Numbered from the stretch's first letter, positions 27,065 through 36,639 are shown. The stretch is DNA of 64,000 nucleotides from Gottfriedia luciferensis (GCF_001712755.1 NZ_MDKC01000001.1:186001-250000), one strand, 5' to 3'. Notes: generated by a model from the letters alone, not told the origin. Made by a program: numbers and translations.

Positions 27065-28756
27065 ATGAAATTATTTAAAAAATTAAGCCAGGAAAATAAA
27101 CATTTAATAATTGCAACAATCTTAATGATCATTTATGTTTCTCCACTTTTCATACTAGGAGAAAATGCTCATATAAGAGTACATGATAATTTAGATTCAA
27201 ATATTGCATGGTATAAAACACTTAAAAACTCAGGGCAATTATTTGGTAAATTAAATTCTACAATCCCGCAGATCATTGATGGATTACCAAGAAATGCTTA
27301 TGGAACGGAATTTAGTGGTATACAGTGGCTAAATAATCTCTTTCCGCCAATGCTAGCTTATTCAATAGGTCAGACAATTACCAGAATTTTTGCGTTTCTT
27401 GGGATGTATCTCCTGTTAAAAAAGCATTTTATAACATCAAAAGAAAATTACCTAATTAGAGTATGGGTCTCACTTGCATTTGCGCTAACACCATTTTGGC
27501 CATCTGGAATGCTAAGTACATTAGGGATGCCACTAGCTCTATGGGCGTTTCTAAATATAAGAACTGGAAAATATTCCTGGAAAGACTGGATGACTCTTAT
27601 ATTATTACCCTTTTATTCTAGTTTTGTATTAGGATTCTTTTTCTTTTTAGTATTTATGGGATTGCTTTGGTTAAGAGATGTATTTGTAAAAAAGAAAATC
27701 AATCCAGTATTCTTTTTAAGTATTTTATTAATGACTTTAATGTATTTAGCAATTGAATATCGCCTTGTATTCTCACTCGTCATTCCATCTGAACCAACAA
27801 GTAGAAATGAATTTTTAAGCTCTACATTGGGCTTTTGGCATACGATACGATTAGTGTTTAAGAATTATTTTTTAGGACATACCCATGTTTTAACACTTCA
27901 CACGCTAGTCATTGTACCATTATCTTTTATTGTATTCTGGACTTTAAGAAATAAAAAAAGAGATAGTATTGAAAAAAGATTTCTATACTTATTTATTCTT
28001 AATTTTTTATTATCCGTTTGGTACGCCTTTTGGTTTTATAAAGGATGGAAGCCAGTAAAAGAACAATTTCAACTGTTAAATACGTTTAATTTTGCTAGAT
28101 TTCATTTTTTAAGACCTTTAATAATCTATTTAATGTTTGCTGTCGGAGCCTATCTTCTTTGGTTAAAGGGAAAAGGCTGGCAAAAGTTTGTGAAAATTTG
28201 TTTAGTCGTTCAAGTATTTGTCATGTTTTGTGCGAATGATGAAATTGTATATCGTGTAGCGGGGAAACCATCATTTAAACAATTTTATGCTGTAAATCAA
28301 TTTAATGAAATCTCAAAATATATTGGAAAACCTAAAAATAGCTATCGGGTTGCAAGTATAGGCATTCACCCTGCAATTGCTCAATATAACGGTTTTTACA
28401 CGCTCGATACTTATAATAATTTTTATTCGTTAAAGTATAAGCACCAATTTAGAAAAATAATTGCACCTGAACTTAAAAAAAGCCCCTTACTTGAAAATTA
28501 CTTCGATCATTGGGGGGGAAGATGCTATCTATTTGTAGCTGAACTAGGTAAAAATTATGAATTTAAAAAAGACTCAAACGTTAAAATCCATCATTTACAA
28601 CTAAATATTAACGAATTTAAAAAGTTGGGTGGGGAATATATTTTTGCGGCTGTCCCAATTGAAAATGCTAGTAGTAATGGACTTTTATTGAAGAAAGTAT
28701 TTAATAATAAAAATTCTGCATGGCGTATATATCTTTACGAGGTAAATAACGACTGA
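27065..28756 (+). CDS. DUF6044-type polytopic membrane protein (YkoS-like), probable GT-C glycosyltransferase
   Basis: 563 residues with roughly eleven to twelve membrane helices and a soluble C-terminal part of about 150 residues. The first extracellular loop holds an acidic motif (RVHDNLDSN, residues about 37-45), the usual place of catalytic acids in GT-C enzymes. It resembles B. subtilis YkoS, which is paired with the GT2 enzyme YkoT, as CsbB pairs with YfhO in lipoteichoic acid glycosylation. Likely role: transfer of a sugar from undecaprenyl phosphate to a polymer outside the cell. The ATG has only a weak GTGGTG site; a strong site 55 bp upstream lacks a normal start codon. Confidence 0.8.
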   Translation: MKLFKKLSQENKHLIIATILMIIYVSPLFILGENAHIRVHDNLDSNIAWYKTLKNSGQLFGKLNSTIPQIIDGLPRNAYGTEFSGIQWLNNLFPPMLAYSIGQTITRIFAFLGMYLLLKKHFITSKENYLIRVWVSLAFALTPFWPSGMLSTLGMPLALWAFLNIRTGKYSWKDWMTLILLPFYSSFVLGFFFFLVFMGLLWLRDVFVKKKINPVFFLSILLMTLMYLAIEYRLVFSLVIPSEPTSRNEFLSSTLGFWHTIRLVFKNYFLGHTHVLTLHTLVIVPLSFIVFWTLRNKKRDSIEKRFLYLFILNFLLSVWYAFWFYKGWKPVKEQFQLLNTFNFARFHFLRPLIIYLMFAVGAYLLWLKGKGWQKFVKICLVVQVFVMFCANDEIVYRVAGKPSFKQFYAVNQFNEISKYIGKPKNSYRVASIGIHPAIAQYNGFYTLDTYNNFYSLKYKHQFRKIIAPELKKSPLLENYFDHWGGRCYLFVAELGKNYEFKKDSNVKIHHLQLNINEFKKLGGEYIFAAVPIENASSNGLLLKKVFNNKNSAWRIYLYEVNND

Positions 28757-28773
28757 AATGGATGTGATGATAA

Positions 28774-29760
28774 ATGAAAACACCTTTATTGACGATAGTT
28801 GTCCCTTGTTACAATGAGCAGGAAGTTTTTGAGGAAACAACAAGACAACTTACTTACTTAATTGAAGAATTAATAGATGATTCTCTTATCTCTGATTATA
28901 GTAAAATCCTGTTTGTTGATGATGGAAGTAAAGATCGAACATGGGAACTAATAGAAAATGAAAGTAATGAAAATGAATATGTTAGAGGATTAAAGCTTGC
29001 AAAAAATGTAGGGCATCAAAACGCACTCATAGCTGGGCTTGAAATTGCAAACAAGCATTCCGATTGTGTAGTTTCAATTGATGCGGATTTACAAGATGAT
29101 ATTAATGTAATACGTAAATTTGTAGAAAAGTATTTAGAGGGATTTGATATTGTTTATGGCGTACGAGACAGTAGAGAAACAGATACTTTCTTTAAGCGTT
29201 CAACAGCACTTGGGTTTTATCGATTCATGGGGAAAATAGGGATTAATCTAGTTCCTAATCATGCTGATTTCCGATTAATGAGCAAGAGGGCATTAGATGA
29301 ATTATTCAAATATAAAGAAACAAATTTATTCTTAAGAGGACTAGTACCTCTTGTAGGTTTTCCTTCAACTAATGTTTATTACGATCGAAAAGAAAGGTTT
29401 GCGGGTGAATCAAAATATCCATTAAAAAAGATGCTATCCTTTGCGTTTGACGGGATCACTTCATTTAGTATAGCTCCGATTAGATTTGTCTCGCTGCTGG
29501 GGTTTTTATCCATCTTATTTAGTTTAATAGCAGGTGGCTATGCAATCGTTCAACATATATTAGGGAATACGGTTAGTGGATGGCCATCATTAATGGTATC
29601 AATTTGGTTTGTTGGTGGAGTTCAATTATTGGGTATTGGAATGATCGGTGAGTATATTGGAAAGATTTATCACGAAGTTAAAAATCGACCAAGATATGCT
29701 ATTGAAACAGATTTATATACAATGATCGAATCTGAACTCGTAAATAAGGGGCAAAGATGA
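28774..29760 (+). CDS. GT2 polyprenyl-phosphate glycosyltransferase (YkoT/CsbB-like)
   Basis: Inverting glycosyltransferase of the dolichyl-phosphate mannose synthase / GtrB type, 328 residues. N-terminal GT-A fold with VVPCYNE, VDDGSKD and the metal-binding DADLQDD (near residue 98); two C-terminal membrane helices. It should load a sugar from UDP-sugar onto undecaprenyl phosphate on the cytoplasmic side. It lies 17 bp after the DUF6044 gene and overlaps the GtrA gene by 4 bp. Confidence 0.92.
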   Translation: MKTPLLTIVVPCYNEQEVFEETTRQLTYLIEELIDDSLISDYSKILFVDDGSKDRTWELIENESNENEYVRGLKLAKNVGHQNALIAGLEIANKHSDCVVSIDADLQDDINVIRKFVEKYLEGFDIVYGVRDSRETDTFFKRSTALGFYRFMGKIGINLVPNHADFRLMSKRALDELFKYKETNLFLRGLVPLVGFPSTNVYYDRKERFAGESKYPLKKMLSFAFDGITSFSIAPIRFVSLLGFLSILFSLIAGGYAIVQHILGNTVSGWPSLMVSIWFVGGVQLLGIGMIGEYIGKIYHEVKNRPRYAIETDLYTMIESELVNKGQR

Positions 29761-30194
29761 ATAAGACATTTTTCCGTTTTATTGTAGTAGGAATTGCAAA
29801 TACAATTGTAGGATTATCATTCATTTATTTACTACTTCATTTATTTGGTTTATCTTATTGGATTTCAACATTTATTGGAAATTCTTTAGGAGCATGTATT
29901 AGTTACATTTTAAATCGGAATTTTACGTTTAAAAGTGAAGGCTCCGTAAAAAAAAGTATCCCAATGTTTATCATAGTCATTTTAACCTGTTATTTTATAG
30001 CATTTAATCTTGGAGCTAAAATAATTGATTACATTTTAAATTTACAGGATTTTATATCTCTAAATTTTAAAAATGACTTAGCTGTTTTAATAAGTTCTGG
30101 GTTATATACGGTTTTAAATTATTTTGGTCAAAAATTACTTGTTTTTAAAAATAAAAATATGACTAAAAAACAACTTGAAAACGAAAGAATGTGA
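29757..30194 (+). CDS. GtrA family flippase
   Basis: 145-residue membrane protein with four helices and the GtrA landmarks FRFIVVGIANTIVG at the start and a central N-R-x-FTF segment (LNRNFTFKSEG). GtrA/GtcA/YngA proteins are thought to flip undecaprenyl-phosphate-linked sugars across the membrane. The ATGA overlap with the GT2 gene and close spacing to galE show a single operon. Confidence 0.92.
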   Translation: MNKTFFRFIVVGIANTIVGLSFIYLLLHLFGLSYWISTFIGNSLGACISYILNRNFTFKSEGSVKKSIPMFIIVILTCYFIAFNLGAKIIDYILNLQDFISLNFKNDLAVLISSGLYTVLNYFGQKLLVFKNKNMTKKQLENERM

Positions 30195-30199
30195 TCAAT

Positions 30200-31210
30200 A
30201 TGAATATTTTAGTACTTGGCGGAGCTGGTTATATAGGATCACACGCAGTATACATGCTGATTGAAAATGGCTTAAATGTGATAATTGTTGATAATTTGCA
30301 GACGGGAAATATAGGAGCGATACATTCAGACGCCATTTTTTATCATGGGGATATTCGTGATAAAGAATTTTTAAAGTCAGTTTTTCGAAATGAAAAGATA
30401 GATGGTGTATTACATTTTGCAGCAAATAGTCTAGTTGGAGAATCAATGGAAAAACCGTTGGAGTATTTTAGCAATAATGTATTTGGCACACATGTTTTAT
30501 TAGAAGTAATGAATGAGTTTAATGTTAAATATATCGTATTTTCATCTTCTGCTGCTGTATATGGTGAACCTAAAATCGTACCGATCTCAGAAGATTTCAA
30601 TACAGATCCAACGAACACATATGGTGAAACAAAATTAATGATGGAAAAGATGATGAAATGGAGTAGTTTAGCATATGGTTTAAATTATGTTTCGCTAAGA
30701 TACTTTAATGTAGCTGGGGCAAAAAGTTCAGCTGAAATTGGAGAAGATCATTCTCCTGAGACGCATTTAATTCCATTAATTTTACAAGTTGCTTTAAATC
30801 AAAGAAAAGAGATTACTATTTTTGGGGATGATTATGATACCCCAGACGGGACTTGTATTAGAGACTATATTCATGTTGAAGATTTAGTGAATGCTCATTT
30901 ACTAGCACTTAATTACCTTTTTAATGGTGGAGAAAGTGATATTTTTAATCTTGGAAATAATAAGGGGTATTCAGTTTTACAAATCGTTGAAGCAGTTCGT
31001 CGAATAACTAAGCATCCAATACCATATAAATTCGGTTCTAGAAGAGAAGGAGATCCAAGTGTTTTAATTGCTTCTTCAGAGAAAGCCAAAAAAGTTTTAG
31101 GATGGAAAGTAATGAATGAAGACATCGATTTGATTATTAAGGATGCTTGGAAATGGCATAAAACAAACCCTAATGGATTTAAGAACAAATATACTACTCA
31201 ATATAATTAG
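30200..31210 (+). CDS. galE: UDP-glucose 4-epimerase
   Basis: NAD-dependent short-chain dehydrogenase-type epimerase interconverting UDP-glucose and UDP-galactose (some also act on the N-acetyl forms), 336 residues. Rossmann motif GGAGYIGSH at the N-terminus, catalytic Ser/Tyr/Lys in FSSSAAVYG and YGETK. A GTG at 30191 overlapping the gtrA stop would add three residues; the ATG at 30200 gives the usual N-terminus. As last gene of the operon it probably supplies UDP-Gal or UDP-GalNAc to the GT2 enzyme. Confidence 0.93.
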   Translation: MNILVLGGAGYIGSHAVYMLIENGLNVIIVDNLQTGNIGAIHSDAIFYHGDIRDKEFLKSVFRNEKIDGVLHFAANSLVGESMEKPLEYFSNNVFGTHVLLEVMNEFNVKYIVFSSSAAVYGEPKIVPISEDFNTDPTNTYGETKLMMEKMMKWSSLAYGLNYVSLRYFNVAGAKSSAEIGEDHSPETHLIPLILQVALNQRKEITIFGDDYDTPDGTCIRDYIHVEDLVNAHLLALNYLFNGGESDIFNLGNNKGYSVLQIVEAVRRITKHPIPYKFGSRREGDPSVLIASSEKAKKVLGWKVMNEDIDLIIKDAWKWHKTNPNGFKNKYTTQYN

Positions 31211-31244
31211 ATTTTTAATTTAATATAAAATTATAATTGATAGA

Positions 31245-31283
31245 ATTTCAACAAACTGAAACCTTCACCCCAAGTGAAGGTTT
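31245..31283. terminator. galE terminator, left copy of a 39-bp direct repeat
   Basis: Hairpin ACCTTCAC-CCCA-GTGAAGGT. The whole 39 bp recur at 31783-31821 with one mismatch, on the other side of element B. The T run is cut to three T by the element. Confidence 0.9.
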
Positions 31284-31782
31284 CACGCTGTTGAAAAACA
31301 ACCTTATCAATTAAATTACCAAATTTTCGTAAAATGAGTAGAATGATGTTGATTTCCATTACAGGATGCTCGCTTTCCATGGAGCGAGATTCTTTAGCCT
31401 CCTCGGCAAGCCTGGGGGGTCTTTAGCCTTCCCGCTAATCCCATAGGAGTCGAGCACCCCTCCATTACAATCAACTTATTCATCAAAAAAAGTATGCAAT
31501 AAATCCTAATCAAATAGCCTTTACTTTGAGTAATCTAGCAGTTTTTATTAATCAGTTTGTAGTTCTATTAATATCGAACATTAAACTAAATTAATCAAAT
31601 GAATTTGTTTTTCTAAGGCTCATAATTTTTAACTTCTGAAAAAAACATGTCTAGTTTTATTGGAATCATAAAATTGCTCGAACATATTAACATTTAAAAC
31701 CATTAAAAGAACATCCAGAAAAATGATAATTTCATCATTATTAAGTTTATTTAATGTCCGTTTTCCCTATTGACCATTTTAT
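31284..31782 (-). repeat. Terminator-associated repeat element, copy B
   Basis: 499-bp copy, opposite in orientation to copy A. On the plus strand it starts CACGCTGTTGAAAAAC directly after the galE hairpin and ends TTGACCATTTTAT just before the second hairpin copy. The GC-rich core (about 31365-31460) differs from copies A and C at several positions, some of them compensating within the stem, some not. No coding potential. Confidence 0.88.
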
Positions 31783-31821
31783 ATTTCAACAAACTAAAAC
31801 CTTCACCCCAAGTGAAGGTTT
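31783..31821 (+). terminator. Duplicated terminator hairpin, right copy
   Basis: 38 of 39 bases identical to 31245-31283 and followed by an intact T run (TTTTTT), so this looks like the original terminator tail. Confidence 0.9.
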
Positions 31822-31913
31822 TTTCGTAAATTTAATTCCCACTTACCCTATTAATGTTTTACGGTGATAGAAAAATGATATAATATCACTAGTCGATTTA
31901 TGGAGGTACGAGT

Positions 31914-32561
31914 ATGAATCAGCAGGAAATCATATTACAATTAGAAAATTATGTTCGAAATCTTCATCAAGGTGATAGTTCTGGACATGACTGGTATCAT
32001 ATTGACCGGGTTAGAAACTTAGCAGTACATATTGCTCAAAAAGAGAGTGCAAATCAATTCATCGTCGAATGTGCTGCATTAGTTCACGATGTAATAGATG
32101 ATAAATTACATGATGATTTTGAGGCTCAAAAAATACAATTAGAATCAATTCTAAATGAATTATTAAATAATAATGAAGACGTAAAAGCAATCATGTACAT
32201 AATTGAAAATATCTCCTATAAAGGAGGCAATGGGGTTATTCCAACCACTTTAGAAGGTAAAATTGTACAAGATGCTGATCGCTTGGATGCAATTGGAGCA
32301 ATTGGTGTTGCTAGAACATTTGCGTACGGTGGTAAAAAAGGTCGTAGTATGTTTAACCCGGAGTTTAAAATAAGAGAAAACATGACGATGGAAGAATATA
32401 GAAGTGACAAAAGTTCATCGTTACATCACTTCTATGAAAAAATATTAAAACTTAAAGACTTAATGAATACAAACACAGCATTAGAATTGGCAAAAGAAAG
32501 ACATCTATTTGTAGAAAAATTCATCGATGAATTTATGAAAGAGTGGAATTTTAAAATATGA
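31914..32561 (+). CDS. ypgQ: HD-domain phosphohydrolase
   Basis: 215-residue HD-superfamily metal-dependent phosphohydrolase. Ligands H..HD..D are seen in GHDWYHIDRVR, AALVHDVIDDK and QDADRLDAIGAIG. Closest by layout to B. subtilis YpgQ, reported to act as a nucleotide pyrophosphohydrolase. ATG follows TGGAGGT. Overlaps yfmR by 4 bp. In B. subtilis it lies between bsaA and ypgR; here 7.5 kb separates it from bsaA. Confidence 0.85.
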   Translation: MNQQEIILQLENYVRNLHQGDSSGHDWYHIDRVRNLAVHIAQKESANQFIVECAALVHDVIDDKLHDDFEAQKIQLESILNELLNNNEDVKAIMYIIENISYKGGNGVIPTTLEGKIVQDADRLDAIGAIGVARTFAYGGKKGRSMFNPEFKIRENMTMEEYRSDKSSSLHHFYEKILKLKDLMNTNTALELAKERHLFVEKFIDEFMKEWNFKI

Positions 32562-34447
32562 AGATTTTAAGTGTAGAGAATTTAATTAAAACTTATGGGG
32601 AAAAAACTTTATTCGATAAAATTTCATTTACCGTAAGTGAAGGGCAGAAAATTGGTTTATTAGGTATAAATGGAACTGGTAAATCGAGTTTATTAAAAAT
32701 TATTGCAGGTGTCGAGTCAGCTGATGATGGAAAAATTACGACTCCAAAGGATTATGTAATAAGTTATTTGCCTCAACATGAAGACTTTGATAAAAAACAA
32801 ACGATTCTTGAAGCAGTATTTGAGAGTGATGATAAAGTAATGGTTTTAGTAAAATCATATGAAAAAACATTACAAGCACTTGGAGAAGATCCAGCTAATC
32901 AAGGATTACAAAATGAACTATTAAAATTACAAGCGGATATGGATACATTAAATGGTTGGGATTTAGAAGCAAATGCAAAGACAATTTTATCAAAATTAGG
33001 TTTATCAAATTTAAATTTAGATGTTTCATTACTTTCAGGTGGTCAGAAGAAAAGAGTAGCCTTAGCAAAAGCATTAATACATCCATGTGATTTATTAATT
33101 TTAGATGAGCCTACGAACCATTTAGACTATGAATGTATCGTCTTTTTACAAGAATACGTAAAAAGACTGCAAAATGCAGTATTATTTGTCACTCATGATC
33201 GTTATTTTCTAGATGAAGTTACTACAGCATTATTAGAACTATCAAATAGCAATATCTATCGTTATGAAGGAAATTATCAGTATTATATTGAACAAAGAGC
33301 TGCCAGGGAAGAGCAAGAGGCAGCTACTAATGAAAAAAGAAACAATTTATTTAGAAGAGAATTAGCTTGGATGCGTAGAGGAGCAAAAGCTAGAACGACT
33401 AAGCAAAAAGCTCGAATTCAACGTTTTGATGACCTTTCGGGTAAACTCAACAATCAAGAAAAAGCGGATTTAGAGATGAACTTTCAACAAACTCGTCTAG
33501 GTAAAAAAGTTGTTGAGTTTAAAGATGTTAATAAGTCTTTTAACGAGAAAACGATATTAGATAATTTCAACATACTTTTACTTCAAACTGATCGAATTGG
33601 AATAATTGGTGAAAATGGTGCGGGTAAGACAACTTTATTGAAAATGCTTGTTGGAGAAGAACAAGTTGATTCTGGTGAAATTGAAATTGGGCAAACAGTA
33701 AAAGTAGCATACTATACTCAAATACAAGAAAATGTGAATCCAACTATGAGAATGATTGATTATATTAAGGAAGAAGCAGAAGTCATTCATACACCAGATG
33801 GAAAAACAATTTCAGCTTCACAAATGCTAGAAACATTCTTATTTCCTACTCAATCGCACGGAGTACAATTGGGAAAACTTTCAGGTGGCGAAAAAAGAAG
33901 ACTATATTTATTAAGACTCTTAATGACTGCTCCAAATTTATTATTACTTGATGAGCCAACAAACGATTTAGATATTGATACTTTAACGGTTTTAGAAGAC
34001 TATATAGAGAATTTTAGTGGAGTAGTAGTTACCGTATCACATGATCGCTATTTCTTAGATAAAGTTACAAATAAATTATTAATTTTTGAAGGTGAAGGAA
34101 AAGTTTCATCTACATTAGAAAGCTATACGGATTATTTAGAACGACAATCGAACGAAAAACGTGAAGTTGAAGCTGTAAAAGAGACAATTGAAAAACCCGT
34201 TTATCAAAAAGAACAAAAGAAAAAGCGATTAACTTATCAAGAACAAAAAGAATGGGATCATATTGAGTCTGATATCGAAAAACTGGAAAATGAGATTGAG
34301 CAACTAAATGAAAAGTTACAAGGTGTAGGCTCTAATTTTGATGAAGCTTATAAACTTTCTAAAGAAATTGAGGAAAAAGAAGCTCAACTAGAACAGAAAA
34401 TGGAGCGTTGGTCAGTTTTAAGTGATTTAGTAGAAAGTTTAAAGTAG
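32558..34447 (+). CDS. yfmR: ABC-F family ribosome-associated ATPase
   Basis: Soluble ABC-F protein, 629 residues, two ATPase domains (GINGTGKS near residue 36 and GENGAGKT near 353; signatures LSGGQKKR and LSGGEKRR; both Walker B with catalytic Glu) joined by the P-site-tRNA-interaction linker, and a C-terminal coiled coil (about residues 555-628). This is the Uup/YfmR group, which relieves stalled ribosomes and is functionally linked to EF-P. Not an exporter: no membrane part. Coupled to ypgQ by ATGA overlap. Confidence 0.9.
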   Translation: MKILSVENLIKTYGEKTLFDKISFTVSEGQKIGLLGINGTGKSSLLKIIAGVESADDGKITTPKDYVISYLPQHEDFDKKQTILEAVFESDDKVMVLVKSYEKTLQALGEDPANQGLQNELLKLQADMDTLNGWDLEANAKTILSKLGLSNLNLDVSLLSGGQKKRVALAKALIHPCDLLILDEPTNHLDYECIVFLQEYVKRLQNAVLFVTHDRYFLDEVTTALLELSNSNIYRYEGNYQYYIEQRAAREEQEAATNEKRNNLFRRELAWMRRGAKARTTKQKARIQRFDDLSGKLNNQEKADLEMNFQQTRLGKKVVEFKDVNKSFNEKTILDNFNILLLQTDRIGIIGENGAGKTTLLKMLVGEEQVDSGEIEIGQTVKVAYYTQIQENVNPTMRMIDYIKEEAEVIHTPDGKTISASQMLETFLFPTQSHGVQLGKLSGGEKRRLYLLRLLMTAPNLLLLDEPTNDLDIDTLTVLEDYIENFSGVVVTVSHDRYFLDKVTNKLLIFEGEGKVSSTLESYTDYLERQSNEKREVEAVKETIEKPVYQKEQKKKRLTYQEQKEWDHIESDIEKLENEIEQLNEKLQGVGSNFDEAYKLSKEIEEKEAQLEQKMERWSVLSDLVESLK

Positions 34448-34611
34448 AGTATTAATTTTGAGTTTTGGATTATGACACCATATTACTACTCAAGTTTTTT
34501 TACCTCATAATGAATTTTTAAAGATAAAAGTTTATTTAAAATACTATTTTCCTTTTTTTACGAACTTACAATAATTTTGTATTGTAGAAAAAAATAAAGG
34601 AGATGGTAATA

Positions 34612-35001
34612 ATGATAAATAATGTTGTATTAGTAGGAAGATTAACGAAAGAGCCCTTTTTACAAACTACACCGAATGGAAGGAAAACAACTTTTATTAA
34701 TATTGCTACGAATGTTTATTCAGATTATCTGAAAAAAACGAGAACGAACTATGTTTCAGTAAAATTATGGGGTCCCATTGCTGAATATGCTACTAAAAAA
34801 GCAAAAAAAGGGATGGAAGTTTCTATTGAAGGAGTTATTAAAACTTCAAGCTATGTAAAAGAATCTGAAAAACCTATTTATGTGACGGAAATAATAGTTG
34901 AGAAATTTCACCTTTTTACTCGTCGATCTGAAGAGTTAACTCATAACGCAGTCGAATCTAGTACAAATGAATTTGAAGAATTCGTTAAGGCGTTACAATA
35001 G
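34612..35001 (+). CDS. ssbB: Single-stranded DNA-binding protein paralogue (SsbB-like)
   Basis: 129-residue OB-fold protein (MINNVVLVGRLTKEP, FINIATN, YVSVKLWG). The acidic DDxPF tail used to recruit partner enzymes is absent; the protein ends in EEFVKALQ. This fits the short competence-type SsbB rather than the essential SsbA, but a divergent accessory Ssb is equally possible. Start at ATG 34612, 9 bp after AAAGGAG; an ATG at 34603 abuts the site. Confidence 0.85.
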   Translation: MINNVVLVGRLTKEPFLQTTPNGRKTTFINIATNVYSDYLKKTRTNYVSVKLWGPIAEYATKKAKKGMEVSIEGVIKTSSYVKESEKPIYVTEIIVEKFHLFTRRSEELTHNAVESSTNEFEEFVKALQ

Positions 35002-35056
35002 TGAGTTTTTCCTCTTTTTGATAGAATGGACTAAATAACAAGAAGAGGAGATTAAG

Positions 35057-36211
35057 ATGAAAATTAAGTCAATCGAACCAACACCAAGTCCTAATACAAT
35101 GAAAGTGTTATTAGATGAGGAATTGCCATCAGGAAGTAGAAATCATTATTCTATTGATAATATTGACAAGGCACCGCTAATAATTCAAGAAATATTAGGA
35201 ATAGAAGGAATCAAAAGTGTCTATCATGTAGCTGATTTTATCGCCATTGATCGTAAGTCAAACGCAAATTGGCAAACTATTTTGCTTCAAGTAAGAAATG
35301 TATTTGGAGAAGAAGTAAATGATGAAGCTACCAATGAAACGATCATTGATAATCATTTTGGAGAAGTACAAGTATTTGTTCAAATGTATCACAATATACC
35401 AATGCAGTTGAAATTAATTGTAAATGGTGAAGAACAAAGAGCAGCTTTACCTCCGTTCTATAAAGAAGCAATTATGAAACTAACAACATCTGCATCGAAT
35501 GTAGTATTTGAAAGACAGTGGATTGATTATGGAATTCGTTATGGTGAATTAGCAACAATCGAGAAAGAAATTATTGATGAATTAACGGCTACTCACACAG
35601 AAACCGACATAAAAAATATCGTCAACGAAGTGATGACGAATGATGTATCCAATACTGAGAAAAAAGAAGTTCCTAAATTTGAACCATTTACAGCAGATAT
35701 TTTTGAAGAAAAAGATTGGAAAAAAAGGTATGCGAGATTTGTAAAAATCGATCCTACCCTTGAAGATTTACCTTTACTAGAAATTGCTTTAAAAGATGAG
35801 CATGTTTCAATAAGAAGATTAGCTACAGCTTATTTAGGTATGCTAAAATCAGAATTAGTGTTACCTTATTTATATGAGGCTTTAAAGGATAAGGCAGTTG
35901 GTGTTAGACGAATTGCTGGAGATTGTCTATCAGACTTAGGATTTGAAGAAGCCATGCCAGCTATGATTGAAGCATTAAAAGATCCTAGTAAATTAGTTAG
36001 ATGGCGTGCAGCAATGTTTCTTTTTGAACTAGGTGATGAAAGTGCAATTCCAGCCTTAAAAGCTGCATTAGAAGACCCAGAATTCGAAGTGAAATTACAA
36101 GTTCAACTTGCTTTGCATCGAATTGAAAATGGTGAGGAAGCACTTGGTTCAGTTTGGAAACAAATGACTGAGCGTAATAAAATAGAAAATGAAAAAGGAG
36201 AAACAAACTAA
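35057..36211 (+). CDS. ypgR: Virulence factor C-like NifU-N/HEAT-repeat protein
   Basis: 384 residues. The N-terminal 90 residues resemble the NifU N-terminal scaffold-like domain; the C-terminal half carries HEAT-type repeats of about 31 residues (LLEIALKDEHVSIRRLA, YEALKDKAVGVRRIAG, IEALKDPSKLVRWRA). Corresponds to B. subtilis YpgR and S. aureus CvfC; molecular function unknown. Its stop codon shares a base with the brxA start, so the two are co-translated, which hints at a link with bacillithiol redox biology. Confidence 0.88.
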   Translation: MKIKSIEPTPSPNTMKVLLDEELPSGSRNHYSIDNIDKAPLIIQEILGIEGIKSVYHVADFIAIDRKSNANWQTILLQVRNVFGEEVNDEATNETIIDNHFGEVQVFVQMYHNIPMQLKLIVNGEEQRAALPPFYKEAIMKLTTSASNVVFERQWIDYGIRYGELATIEKEIIDELTATHTETDIKNIVNEVMTNDVSNTEKKEVPKFEPFTADIFEEKDWKKRYARFVKIDPTLEDLPLLEIALKDEHVSIRRLATAYLGMLKSELVLPYLYEALKDKAVGVRRIAGDCLSDLGFEEAMPAMIEALKDPSKLVRWRAAMFLFELGDESAIPALKAALEDPEFEVKLQVQLALHRIENGEEALGSVWKQMTERNKIENEKGETN

Positions 36212-36639
36212 TGAATGCATATGATGAGTACATGAAAGGGATCGTAAAACCAATGAGAGAGGAATTAACTTCAAATGGTTTTACAGAATTAACTACTGGG
36301 GAAGAAGTCGAGTCATTTATGAATGAATTAAATGATACTGCTTTTTTTGTAATCAATTCAGTTTGTGGTTGTGCTGCTGGACTTGCTAGACCTTCTGCAG
36401 TTCAAGCGGTTATTGAATCAGAGAAAAAACCTGCAAATGTTATGACAGTGTTTGCTGGACAAGATAAGGAAGCTACTGCGACGTTAAGAGAATATTTAGC
36501 TGACTTCCCACCATCTTCACCTTCAATGGCAGTATTTAAAGGTAAAGAGGTAGTTGGATTTATTCCTCGTGAACAAATCGAAGGCTCAACTCCTGAAGAT
36601 ATTAAAGCAAGAATTCAATCAATATTTGCACAAATGTAA
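36211..36639 (+). CDS. brxA: Bacilliredoxin BrxA (YphP)
   Basis: 142-residue thioredoxin-fold protein of the YphP/YqiW family, removing bacillithiol from S-bacillithiolated proteins. The active Cys-Gly-Cys motif is in SVCGCAAG near residue 53. Overlaps ypgR by one base and is followed by a terminator. Confidence 0.95.
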   Translation: MNAYDEYMKGIVKPMREELTSNGFTELTTGEEVESFMNELNDTAFFVINSVCGCAAGLARPSAVQAVIESEKKPANVMTVFAGQDKEATATLREYLADFPPSSPSMAVFKGKEVVGFIPREQIEGSTPEDIKARIQSIFAQM

